Source: CAZTGB01 sp964612965 (GTDB taxonomy: Bacteria > Patescibacteriota > Microgenomatia > UBA8517). From it: DNA of 30,573 nucleotides. How positions within the stretch are numbered: the first letter of the stretch is position 1; each line of letters opens with the position of its first letter. The notes beneath the pieces were generated by a model. That model searched no databases and was not told the DNA's origin. It saw nothing but the letters and a program-made list of their open reading frames with translations. Position numbers and translations under genes: made by a program. Positions 1 to 6,809 of the stretch are shown here, one piece after another. The stretch covers positions 1 through 30,573 of the forward strand of contig CAZTGB010000008.1 in assembly GCA_964612965.1 (NCBI GenBank). Direction: 5' to 3'.

Positions 1-65
1 GGTACGGTTAGGGTTCGCAAAGACGGGTTCTAACTTTTTCAAAAATCAGCTCACAGCTTCTAAAT

Positions 66-139
<74 letters not shown>

Positions 140-271
140 CTGATTCAGATATGTTACTCAAAAATGTGACAGGGTGGGGACTGCCACATACAGAATTGAG
201 CGTAGAATAGCCCAAATTGTATGAAAATTGCAGGTGTTGGTCGGTTAGGAAAAAGTTCGAGCAGGCACTTT

Positions 272-339
272 GTTAAGCGAGCCCCGCAGGGGCGAGCTAA
301 GCGAACCGCGAAGCGGTGAGCGAGGAAACCCGAGCAATC
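272..339. repeat. GC-rich palindromic repeat cluster
   Basis: Two small perfect hairpins lie close together: GCCCC-GCA-GGGGC (281-293) and ACCGC-GAA-GCGGT (305-317). They are linked by repeated GCGAGC/AAGCGA words (AAGCGAGC, GGCGAGC, AAGCGAAC, GAGCGAGG, CCGAGCAA). The stretch is far richer in G+C than its surroundings and has no open reading frame of note. It resembles REP-like intergenic palindromes. It lies in the 240-base gap between tRNA-Arg and the 3' end of the DRG GTPase gene, so it could also act as a terminator or boundary for that gene. No other function is visible. Confidence 0.55.
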
Positions 340-378
340 TCGTTTCGAATTTGTTCGTAAGCGTTCACATAATCTAAA

Positions 379-1449
379 TTATAAGAATCTAATTTGCATC
401 CCCTCTTCTATTCTTGTTGAAAAAGATACTTCCTGTCCCGGGAACTTAGCTCCCATCCCCCAAATTTTGACTAGTTTTTGCTTTTCTGCAAAATCAGTGC
501 CAATTTTTAATGCCACATCTTTTATAGTCTCTCCCCTTTTCATTATAATTGGATTAGTTAAATCCGGTTCATGATCTGGCTCAACAAGGTAAATGGTGAT
601 AAAGCCAAGTTTCTCCCATATAGAATCAATCAAATCTTGAATTCCAATTTCTTTTTCAGCGCTAAAATAAATGACACCCTCATATTTTTTAAGATTATTG
701 GCAAGATCTATTTTGTTTACAGCAAAAATAGCTGGAATATAGACGCGGTTTGTAGAAAAAGCATCAAAAAGTCTCTCAAGAGTAAGTTTTTCTAGAAGAC
801 TAATATCACCATTTTTAATACCAAATTCACGGGCAATTTCTTTAATAGTTTCGCGGTTTAATTCTTGTTTAATATTTGAGTGAACTTCAAGCCCTCCTGA
901 AACTTTCTTTTCAACAAGAACATTAGGCGGAGTTTGATTTAGTCTTATTCCAGCTCCATTTAACTCCTCAGCCATTTTCTCTAGTCTTTCAGGTCGTGCT
1001 GGATCCGTCATGACAATTAATAGATCAGCGTTTCTAGCAACCGAAAGAACTTCACGACCTCGCCCACGACCCTCTTTGGCTCCTTCAATAAGTCCCGGTA
1101 TGTCTAAAATTTGAATATATGCCTGCCTATATTTAAACATTCCAGGAACCACAGTTACTGTTGTAAATGCATAAGGAGCAACCCTGCTTTCTGCGTTTGT
1201 TAATTTGTTTATTAAAGTAGATTTTCCGGCAGAAGGTGGGCCAACAAGAACAATTGTAGCGTCTCCTTGTTTTTTAACTGAGTACCCTCCCCCTCCTCCG
1301 CCTCCTTTTGTTGAAGATTCAATCTCGCGATCCCTAAGTCTCGAGATTTTAGCTCTCATAGCACCAATAAACCCATTAGTAGCCTTATGATGAGGGGTTT
1401 TCCTTAAAGTTTCCTCAATTTGTTCTATTTGTTCGGCAATTGTGCTCAT
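379..1449 (-). CDS. DRG-family GTPase with C-terminal TGS domain
   Basis: A 356-residue translation-associated GTPase of the OBG/DRG superfamily, with the architecture of archaeal and eukaryotic DRG proteins. The N-terminal helical segment (about 1-45, with a LAKI-like KISRLRDR) is followed by the hallmark poly-glycine linker (K48, G49-55). The G domain has G1 GPPSAGKS (70-77), the TTVTVVPG switch (about 96-103), G3 DIPGLIEGAKEGRGRG (116-131), G4 NKID (245-248) and G5 SAE (263-265). The DRG-specific motifs GIRLN (167-171) and NRVYIPA (234-240) are present. A TGS domain covers about 287-356. Length matches the family (about 365). DRGs bind ribosomes or polysomes in other organisms; the partner here is unknown. 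The gene is monocistronic, with a possible TACAAT/TATACC -10 just before the ATG. Family assignment is very secure; the role in a bacterium is inference. Confidence 0.93.
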   Translation of the reverse strand: MSTIAEQIEQIEETLRKTPHHKATNGFIGAMRAKISRLRDREIESSTKGGGGGGGYSVKKQGDATIVLVGPPSAGKSTLINKLTNAESRVAPYAFTTVTVVPGMFKYRQAYIQILDIPGLIEGAKEGRGRGREVLSVARNADLLIVMTDPARPERLEKMAEELNGAGIRLNQTPPNVLVEKKVSGGLEVHSNIKQELNRETIKEIAREFGIKNGDISLLEKLTLERLFDAFSTNRVYIPAIFAVNKIDLANNLKKYEGVIYFSAEKEIGIQDLIDSIWEKLGFITIYLVEPDHEPDLTNPIIMKRGETIKDVALKIGTDFAEKQKLVKIWGMGAKFPGQEVSFSTRIEEGMQIRFL

Positions 1450-1455
1450 TTAGGG

Positions 1456-1461
1456 TATAAT
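1456..1461 (+). promoter_or_regulatory. -10 element of tRNA-Arg(TCG)
   Basis: A perfect TATAAT lies 10 bases before the tRNA 5' end, so the predicted start is about 1468. The -35 region is poor (TTCGGC at 1432-1437, spacer 18). It overlaps the divergent start region of the DRG GTPase gene, so the two genes share a 22-base regulatory interval. Confidence 0.55.
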
Positions 1462-1471
1462 TGTAGCATAA

Positions 1472-1543
1472 GCGCCCGTAGCTTAATGGATAGAGTTCCT
1501 GTCTTCGGAACAGGCTGTGGAAGTTCGATTCTTCCCGGGCGCA
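1472..1543 (+). tRNA. tRNA-Arg (anticodon TCG)
   Basis: Acceptor GCGCCCG pairs with CGGGCGC. The anticodon stem CCTGT/ACAGG closes loop CTTCGGA, giving anticodon TCG (CGA codons). The T-arm is GGAAG-TTCGATT-CTTCC, the discriminator is A, and no CCA is encoded. It is first in a short tRNA cluster (Arg, Leu, Pro). Confidence 0.93.
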
Positions 1544-1556
1544 CAATATCCATTTT

Positions 1557-1565
1557 TGATATAAT
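1557..1565 (+). promoter_or_regulatory. Extended -10 promoter before the tRNA-Leu region
   Basis: TGATATAAT is an extended -10 (TGnTATAAT) placed 10 bases before the partial tRNA-Leu sequence at 1576, the usual tRNA promoter spacing. No good -35 is seen. Transcription from it would pass through the hairpin at 1586-1638 and reach the intact tRNA-Leu. Confidence 0.6.
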
Positions 1566-1575
1566 ACGAATTCAA

Positions 1576-1638
1576 GCCGAGATGGTGGAATGATAAGCAA
1601 GCTTGCTACTTCGTAGTAAGCAAAGCTTGGCCATTCCA
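1576..1638 (+). pseudogene. tRNA-Leu 5' remnant fused to a long hairpin
   Basis: Bases 1576-1595 match the first 20 bases of the intact tRNA-Leu at 1660 at 18 of 20 positions (the differences are A for G at 1582 and at 1593). The rest of the tRNA is missing. An imperfect inverted repeat takes over: TGGAATG (1586-1592) pairs with CATTCCA (1632-1638), and an inner AAGCTTGCTACT / AGTAAGCAAAGCTT stem closes on a TTCG-like turn near 1610. So the tRNA 5' half forms one arm of a new hairpin. It could be a decayed tandem tRNA copy or a small insertion. It keeps what looks like the original tRNA promoter. Confidence 0.6.
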
Positions 1639-1659
1639 AAACTAAATCGTAATTAAATT

Positions 1660-1743
1660 GCCGAGGTGGTGGAATGGTAGACACACGGGCCTTAAGAGCC
1701 CGCGGATGCATAATTCGTGAGGGTTCGAGTCCCTCCCTCGGCA
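1660..1743 (+). tRNA. tRNA-Leu (anticodon TAA)
   Basis: An 84-base class II tRNA. Acceptor GCCGAGG pairs with CCTCGGC, the anticodon stem CGGGC/GCCCG closes loop CTTAAGA (anticodon TAA), and a long variable arm (GGATGCATAATTCG) is followed by T-arm GAGGG-TTCGAGT-CCCTC. The discriminator is A and no CCA is encoded. A partial copy of its 5' end lies 84 bases upstream. Confidence 0.95.
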
Positions 1744-1769
1744 CTATAGGATTTGGATTTTTAATAACA

Positions 1770-1842
1770 CGGAGTGTGGCGCAGTTGGTAGCGCGCGCGC
1801 TTTGGGAGCGCGAGGCCCCCGGTTCGAGCCCGGGCACTCCGA
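1770..1842 (+). tRNA. tRNA-Pro (anticodon TGG)
   Basis: Acceptor CGGAGTG pairs with CACTCCG; the C1:G72 pair is typical of bacterial tRNA-Pro. The anticodon stem CGCGC/GCGCG closes loop TTTGGGA (anticodon TGG). The T-arm is CCCGG-TTCGAGC-CCGGG and the discriminator is A. It ends 9 bases before the 3' end of the convergent response-regulator gene. Confidence 0.95.
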
Positions 1843-1851
1843 CACATCAGG

Positions 1852-2214
1852 TCATTGAAGGTGGTTTTTAATTTTAAGAACAACTTCATCTAGGGGCATA
1901 TTTGGCTTAACTAAATAATCTACGACTCCCATTTTTAAAGCGGTCTCCTTTTCAGTATCAAGATTGGTTAAAACTATAACTGGGATCGATTTAAGATTAA
2001 CATCTCTTTTAATCTGCTCCAAAAAATCAAAACCATTCATTCCCCCCGGGAGCATGATATCAAGTAGAATTAGATCGGGTTTATTTGTTTTGACATAGGT
2101 AAGAGCGGTTTGTGCTGTGTGCGCACTCAAAGCTTCAATACCTATTTCATTTAATTTTTGACCAAGAATCTGCTGAAGACTTTTGTCATCTTCTACAATT
2201 AAAACTTTCTTCAT
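1852..2214 (-). CDS. Single-domain response regulator (CheY-like receiver)
   Basis: A 120-residue receiver domain with no output domain. The acidic pocket is E8-D9-D10, the phospho-acceptor is D52 (LLDIMLPGGMNG), and the switch residues are T83 and K103 (VKPN). It follows the histidine kinase gene on the same strand after 18 bases, so the two are almost surely co-transcribed and form a cognate pair. With no DNA-binding domain it must act by protein contact or phosphorelay; the target is not visible here. Family is certain; the pathway is unknown. Confidence 0.93.
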   Translation of the reverse strand: MKKVLIVEDDKSLQQILGQKLNEIGIEALSAHTAQTALTYVKTNKPDLILLDIMLPGGMNGFDFLEQIKRDVNLKSIPVIVLTNLDTEKETALKMGVVDYLVKPNMPLDEVVLKIKNHLQ

Positions 2215-2232
2215 AATTTTAAAATTGAATTA

Positions 2233-4230
2233 TTATTTATTAATTTTGAGCCTTTTTGGAAATTCTACAAAAAAAGTTGTCCCTTTTCCTTCTTCAGACT
2301 CAAACCAAATCTTACCTCCCTTAAGATCCAAGATGAGCTTTATAAGATAAAGACCTAACCCAACTCCGTTTGGATCTAACTTTTTAACATTACTACCTCT
2401 AAAAAGTTTTGTAAAGATTTTAGATTGATCATCATTTGGAATTCCAATACCGGTGTCCTTTATCTTAAACAAAATAAGATCCTGGTTAGGGATTAATTCA
2501 AGACTTATCTTATCCCCAGCTTTTGTGTACTTAATTGAATTCGATATAAGATTTTCAATTATAACTTTAACCAGTTTCGGGTCGCTAATTATTTTGGGTA
2601 TACCTAACTTATAAATCTCATTAACTTTTAAATTCTTATCTGTTATTTCCTTTTTCTTCTCATCTAAAACCTCTTTTATAATTTTGATTAAATCTACTTG
2701 CATCCTTGATAACTTAATAGTTCCCAGCTCAAACTTTGAAATCTCAAGGAGAAGATTGACTATCCCGTTCATATTAAGAGTAGCTTTATATATTTCGCTC
2801 AAATAATTTCTCTGTGATTTAGAAAATGACTTTTGTTTCAAAAGCGACTCCATGTACCACCTAATTACTGAAAGTGGACTTCGAAGTTGGTGCGCCGACA
2901 ATGAAACAAATTCGCTCTTTGCTTCATCAAGTTTCTTTCGCTCTGTGATATCCTGGAAATTAATAACAATTGCACCCACATCGGGATCAAGTAGTAAGTT
3001 AGTACCTACAGCCTCCATCCATCGAACTCTTCCGTCCTTTCTGATTATCCTGTTTTGTATAGTTATACTCTTATTAGGTGAAAATATAATTTTAGACAAA
3101 GCTTTCATGGAGGGTGCTATGTCATCTTTATAAATTAATTTAAACCCATTAGTATTAATAACCTCTTCGGGTTCATATCCCCATATTCTTTTTGTTGAAG
3201 GTGAAGCATACTTTATGGTTCCCTTTGGATCTACTAAAACAATTGCATCGTAGCTATTCTCAATTAAAGCCCTAAACCTTCTTTCCCTGTTAACAATTGT
3301 ACCCTCGGCCTTAAGTTTCTCCTCTATAATGGCAGCAAATGACATACAGCTCAGAGCTGCAATCCCAATAAACGATTGAAGAAGTAGTAAACTCTGCTCC
3401 GAGCTACCTTCGACTGTAAACGGACCATTTCCAATCAATGTTCCCCAAATAGCAATTGCTGAAACAAATAGAATTGCCAGGGTTGATCCTTTTTGCCCAA
3501 ATCTATACGAAACCCAAAAAAGTATAGGGAGAATGGCATATTCAAAATGAAAGGGATGCATTGAAAAAAGAGGTGATACAAGCGGAGTAAAAATGAGAAT
3601 ACTTAAAAATCCAACAATAATTGTTAAAACTAATACCTCAATAAATGCAAAGAAATTAAATTTAGGTAAATGCCTCCATACAAGAAGAAACCCTCCAAAA
3701 ACAATAATACCAATTGCATCTCCCAGCCACCAAGTAAACCAAACAGGGAAGTAGGTAATCCAAGAGCCAATTCCACCATATATCAAGCTTGCCGTTCCAA
3801 TTGTTGCACTAATAACAGTACTTAAAAGTACTGCAAAAAATACAAACTTAAAAACATCCTTTACTTTTGTTATAGAAGTATTAAAGTCAAATTTCTGAAG
3901 TAGGTAGGTTGCAACAAAGGCCTCAAGTGTATTACCAACAGCTATTCCAAATGCGATAAAAGGGGTTTCATTTGTGGTTAAGTTGGCAACAAAAGCTCCC
4001 AAGGTAATTCCTGGCCAAAGATTACGACTAAAAAGAAGTAGAACTGCAATAGCAATTCCGGAAGGAGGCCAAACAAGAGTAACTTGCTTATAGCTATAAG
4101 CAAGAGAAAGACCAAACTTAGCAGAAAGGAAGTAAACAAGCGCAACAACAAGGATCTTAAAAAGATATTTTGGTTCTTTGAATTTTTTCAAAAAACTTTT
4201 CACCTTAAATTTAATGTAGCATATCTTCAC
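2233..4230 (-). CDS. MASE1-PAS sensor histidine kinase
   Basis: A 665-residue membrane sensor kinase. The N-terminal MASE1-type module (about 25-305) has around eight hydrophobic helices and the conserved VWPPSGIA (53-60), GNTLEA (99-104) and WWLGDAIG (167-174) segments. A PAS domain follows (about 315-430: ALIENSYDAIVLVD, then a WGYEPEE loop). HisKA carries the phospho-acceptor H447 in SLSAHQLRSPLS. HATPase_c (about 548-660) has the N-box IIENLISNSIKYT, G1 DTGIGIP (592-598) and G2 GVGLGLYLIK (622-631). It is the first gene of a two-gene unit with the receiver 18 bases downstream. The MASE1 ligand is unknown for most members, so the stimulus cannot be assigned. The start at the AUG before CYIKFKVK is plausible, as the basic stretch precedes helix 1. 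Confidence 0.92.
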   Translation of the reverse strand: MKICYIKFKVKSFLKKFKEPKYLFKILVVALVYFLSAKFGLSLAYSYKQVTLVWPPSGIAIAVLLLFSRNLWPGITLGAFVANLTTNETPFIAFGIAVGNTLEAFVATYLLQKFDFNTSITKVKDVFKFVFFAVLLSTVISATIGTASLIYGGIGSWITYFPVWFTWWLGDAIGIIVFGGFLLVWRHLPKFNFFAFIEVLVLTIIVGFLSILIFTPLVSPLFSMHPFHFEYAILPILFWVSYRFGQKGSTLAILFVSAIAIWGTLIGNGPFTVEGSSEQSLLLLQSFIGIAALSCMSFAAIIEEKLKAEGTIVNRERRFRALIENSYDAIVLVDPKGTIKYASPSTKRIWGYEPEEVINTNGFKLIYKDDIAPSMKALSKIIFSPNKSITIQNRIIRKDGRVRWMEAVGTNLLLDPDVGAIVINFQDITERKKLDEAKSEFVSLSAHQLRSPLSVIRWYMESLLKQKSFSKSQRNYLSEIYKATLNMNGIVNLLLEISKFELGTIKLSRMQVDLIKIIKEVLDEKKKEITDKNLKVNEIYKLGIPKIISDPKLVKVIIENLISNSIKYTKAGDKISLELIPNQDLILFKIKDTGIGIPNDDQSKIFTKLFRGSNVKKLDPNGVGLGLYLIKLILDLKGGKIWFESEEGKGTTFFVEFPKRLKINK

Positions 4231-4266
4231 AATATGTTAAAATACTAATAGCAAATCAATTGATCA

Positions 4267-4301
4267 TTGACATGTTCGGGTTTTTTATCGTCTAATATAA
4301 T
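4267..4301 (+). promoter_or_regulatory. Promoter of the HTH/LAGLIDADG gene
   Basis: TTGACA (4267-4272) is followed after 18 bases by TCTAAT (4291-4296); an overlapping TATAAT lies at 4296-4301. Either puts the transcription start within a few bases of the ATG at 4310, so the message would be leaderless or nearly so. The -10 region sits inside an inverted repeat GTCTAA-TATAA-TTAGAC (4290-4306), a possible operator for the encoded HTH protein. Confidence 0.5.
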
Positions 4302-4309
4302 TAGACCAA

Positions 4310-5005
4310 ATGTACAGAGGTAAAGCGCATATAAAAAACCAAGTGCTTTTATTAAGACAGGATGGTTACTCGTATGAACTGATAAAACAGAAAACTGGAG
4401 TATCTAAAAGCACATTAAGCGATTGGTTACACAATTTACCATATACGCCAAATGATGAAGTCAAAAAACGAATGCTAAGAGGACAGTTAAAGTCCGCCAA
4501 AACCTTAAGAGGATTACGGATAAATAGAATATTAAAAACAAAAGAAATCTCTAAGCATGAACTTGGCAAAGTAACAAAAAGAGACTTAATGTTATTAGGT
4601 ATTGGTTTATATATTGGGGAAGGAAGCAAATACGACAGGGGATTTATCCAATTCTCAAATTCTGACCCTAAGGTGATTAAACTTGCAATGAGTTGGTTTA
4701 CAAAAATATTAAATGTAGGTATTAACAATTTCTATCTGATAGTACATTGCTATCCCGATAACAATGTTGATAAAATAATAAAATTTTGGTCAGATTTAAC
4801 AAATGTTCCAATTTACCAATTTGAAAAAACTTATATTGATAGACGAACAAATAAGTCAGCTCGGAATAAACGAAAATTAAAACACGGGACATTACATGTT
4901 AGAATACGTGGTTTAACAGAGAAATTTGCCAGAGAGGCAATATATCAAAAAGTTTTAGCCTGGATTGAGATCGTTGAAAATTATAATTTTGCGGGTATCG
5001 TATAG
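4310..5005 (+). CDS. HTH protein with a single LAGLIDADG-like motif
   Basis: 231 residues. An N-terminal helix-turn-helix of the Hin/homeodomain-like kind (about 18-42: GYSYELIKQKTGVSKSTLSDWL) is followed by a basic linker. Next comes a segment with a LAGLIDADG-like helix, LLGIGLYIGEGSK (95-107), and the family motif FSNSDPKVI (115-123). Such HTH plus single-motif proteins are widespread in Patescibacteria and are related to homing endonucleases; whether they still cut DNA is not established. The last four codons and the TAG stop are the first 15 bases of tRNA-Gly at 4991, so the coding region ends inside the tRNA gene. No Shine-Dalgarno sequence precedes the ATG. It could be a selfish gene lodged against a tRNA, or a regulator. 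Confidence 0.8.
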   Translation: MYRGKAHIKNQVLLLRQDGYSYELIKQKTGVSKSTLSDWLHNLPYTPNDEVKKRMLRGQLKSAKTLRGLRINRILKTKEISKHELGKVTKRDLMLLGIGLYIGEGSKYDRGFIQFSNSDPKVIKLAMSWFTKILNVGINNFYLIVHCYPDNNVDKIIKFWSDLTNVPIYQFEKTYIDRRTNKSARNKRKLKHGTLHVRIRGLTEKFAREAIYQKVLAWIEIVENYNFAGIV

Positions 5006-5062
5006 CGGCCATTACTCCACTTTTCCAAAGTGGAAATGGGGGTTCGACTCCCCCTACCCGCT
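4991..5062 (+). tRNA. tRNA-Gly (anticodon TCC)
   Basis: Acceptor GCGGGTA pairs with TACCCGC; the short D-stem is GTA/TAC; the anticodon stem CCACT/AGTGG closes loop TTTCCAA (anticodon TCC). The T-arm is GGGGG-TTCGACT-CCCCC. Discriminator T, G1:C72 and C2:G71 are the expected glycine identity elements. Its first 15 bases also encode the C-terminus and stop of the preceding gene. A TATAAT at 4982-4987, within that gene, is only 3 bases from the tRNA and so is badly placed as its promoter. Confidence 0.94.
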
Positions 5063-5074
5063 CAAAAAGTATAA

Positions 5075-5918
5075 ATGATCAAAAATAACAATCTCGAAAT
5101 AGAATTTGCAAGCAATTATTTTATAGAGGTCTTCAAAATTAAGCACTTTTCTTTTGGAAATGTTACATTAGGCTATTTCAATGCTTTCAAATCAATTGAA
5201 TTCCTTAACCCAAATCAGAAAATTGAAGTTAAAAAATGGTTAAAGGAAGTATTTGAAAGCTCTTCAATAGTTGCTGGTGATTTTAACTCTGTACCCAAGA
5301 GAATTTCTGAGTTTCTAAATGAAGTTAAGATACCCGCAAGGATTCTAAGTACACCAAGTTATTTATTTCCCAAAGAGGATATTAAGGAACCCTTAGATAT
5401 TCCATCATTTGATAATTTTGTCGTAGCAGATGACAAAATAAATGAGTCCAGAATTGAACCTCTAATTAAACTGCCTGAGAAACTTAACCTAAACCCAAGA
5501 GAATATATGAAACAAATAACGTCACCTTCCGATCACATTCCTATAATCGGTCATTTTATTAAAGGTGAGGAGAAATTATCAATTGGTATATATAACGTAG
5601 CAGACCCAGTTCTTTGGGGAGATTATTATCCTAGTTCAAAAATGGGATTCGATATTACAAAAGACGGTGAAGCTAAAAGACAAAAGATACTAACAAATTA
5701 CGTTACCACATTAATTCAAAACTGTGATCTTATTCTTTTATCAGAAGTTCCAACAAACTACCTAGATGTTCTAAAAGCGATAGTATCTAATAATTGTAAT
5801 ATGCGTATTCAAATTGAAGACATGGTACACACCGAAGATGATCAGGGGGGGTAATAAATCTGTAATCAGAACTATCAAAAATATTTCAAAAGATGTTTTG
5901 ATATATAAGTCTCTTTAA
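5075..5918 (+). pseudogene. EEP-family (endonuclease/exonuclease/phosphatase) fragment, domain halves in permuted order
   Basis: The frame opening at 5075 gives 259 residues and stops at 5852-5854. Residues 1-165 match the C-terminal half of an EEP fold: GDFN (68-71) and the catalytic SDHIPI (152-157). Residues 168-259 match an N-terminal half: IGIYNV with the metal-site N174 and LLLSEV with E224. A complete domain would have these in the opposite order. The stop follows a G7 run (5845-5851). Losing one G gives about 22 further, sensible-looking residues (GNKSVIRTIKNISKDVLIY...) to a TAA at 5916. It is either the middle of a broken tandem-EEP gene or a genuine circular permutation. It starts 12 bases after tRNA-Gly with no clear ribosome site, which favours a remnant. 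Confidence 0.6.
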
Positions 5919-5928
5919 TAAAAGGAGC

Positions 5929-6618
5929 TTATTTCTTTGTACTTCCTACAATTATAACAACGGAGTCTTTTGAAGAATCTTCAAGTTCCTCAACTTTAGT
6001 TTCGACAGAGTAGTTCTTCCCTAAAGTTTCACTTAACTTAGACAAAAAGTCTTTATCAACATCACTTTTAGCTTGTATAACTGTCTTTGTGTAGTCATAC
6101 GAGGTTGCATTACCCGTCCCCGAAACTTTAAAACCAGCTTCTTCTATTAAATCTTGAACCTTTCCAGCTTCTCCTGCTATTCCTGAGCCGTTGAGAATAC
6201 TTACGCTATATTTGGTAAGATCAACTTCCTCAGCTTTTGGCGTGGAAGTGGCAACCGCAGATACCGGAGAGACAGTTGGCGAGTCAGTTGGCTGAAGATT
6301 ACCCTGAGACTTTCCAGAGACTTTGCTCTGGTAGAAAAAAATTCCTCCAAGAAGTCCTCCCAAAATAAAAATTCCAGGAATAATAATTACAAGTGGATTT
6401 ACACCAGGTGAGACATTTTGTTGGAAACTTGGCTGAACCGGAAATGTTGGAGGAACTGGTGCTTCAACCGGAGCAGCTGCCTCATCAGCTAAATTTTCAA
6501 TTTCCTGCGCCTTTTCTTTAATTTCCTCAAGAGGTTCAGAAGAATTAACTTCAGGTTTAATCTCTCCTACCTCCTCAACCACCATTCTTTTTCTTTCTTT
6601 TGATTCATCAATTGTCAT
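5929..6618 (-). CDS. Membrane-anchored LytR C-terminal (LytR_C) domain protein
   Basis: 229 residues. An acidic cytoplasmic N-terminus (1-70, proline/alanine-rich near 48-68) leads to one transmembrane helix (about 74-97: NPLVIIIPGIFILGGLLGGIF), a Ser/Thr/Pro linker (105-130), and an extracytoplasmic LytR_C domain (about 135-227). That domain opens with the family motif VSILNGSGIAGEA (139-151). LytR_C domains accompany LCP wall-polymer ligases but here the LCP catalytic domain is absent, so it is probably a cell-envelope accessory protein. A TATACT -10 lies 9 bases before the ATG with GAAGG next to the start. It is convergent with the EEP fragment. Confidence 0.85.
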   Translation of the reverse strand: MTIDESKERKRMVVEEVGEIKPEVNSSEPLEEIKEKAQEIENLADEAAAPVEAPVPPTFPVQPSFQQNVSPGVNPLVIIIPGIFILGGLLGGIFFYQSKVSGKSQGNLQPTDSPTVSPVSAVATSTPKAEEVDLTKYSVSILNGSGIAGEAGKVQDLIEEAGFKVSGTGNATSYDYTKTVIQAKSDVDKDFLSKLSETLGKNYSVETKVEELEDSSKDSVVIIVGSTKK

Positions 6619-6662
6619 CCTTCAGAAAGTATAGCAAAAATGATAAACTACAACCAGTATTT

Positions 6663-6737
6663 GGTGGTTGTAGCTCAGTTGGCTAGAGCGCTTCCCTGTG
6701 GAGGAAGAGGTCGGGAGTTCAAGTCTCCTCAGCCACC
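6663..6737 (+). tRNA. tRNA-His (anticodon GTG)
   Basis: The anticodon stem CTTCC/GGAAG closes loop CTGTGGA (anticodon GTG). With TA at positions 8-9, the 7-pair acceptor is GTGGTTG/CAGCCAC and the extra G at 6663 is the histidine-specific G-1, facing discriminator C at 6737. The T-arm is GGGAG-TTCAAGT-CTCCT. No CCA is encoded. Confidence 0.95.
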
Positions 6738-6794
6738 CTATAGTATAATAGGTCGATAAGGCTAATGAAGAGGTTGATTAGTATATCCTATAAC

Positions 6795-6803
6795 TGATAT
6801 AAT
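6795..6803 (+). promoter_or_regulatory. Extended -10 promoter giving a leaderless start
   Basis: TGATATAAT (extended -10) ends 6 bases before the ATG at 6810. The normal 6-7 base spacing puts transcription start on the A of that ATG. There is no Shine-Dalgarno sequence. Confidence 0.65.
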
Positions 6804-6809
6804 ACAGGC

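Noticed and set aside
1..33. Open frame from the left edge ending GTVRVRKDGF then TAA, as a gene 3' end
   Set aside because: Only ten codons are visible and nothing supports coding, so I did not list it as a gene.
272..339. CRISPR repeats
   Set aside because: The units are too short and irregular, there are no spacers of even length, and no cas genes are present.
1415..1837. Long minus-strand open frame across the tRNA cluster
   Set aside because: It is the antisense of three tRNAs and the Leu remnant; its apparent protein comes from tRNA sequence.
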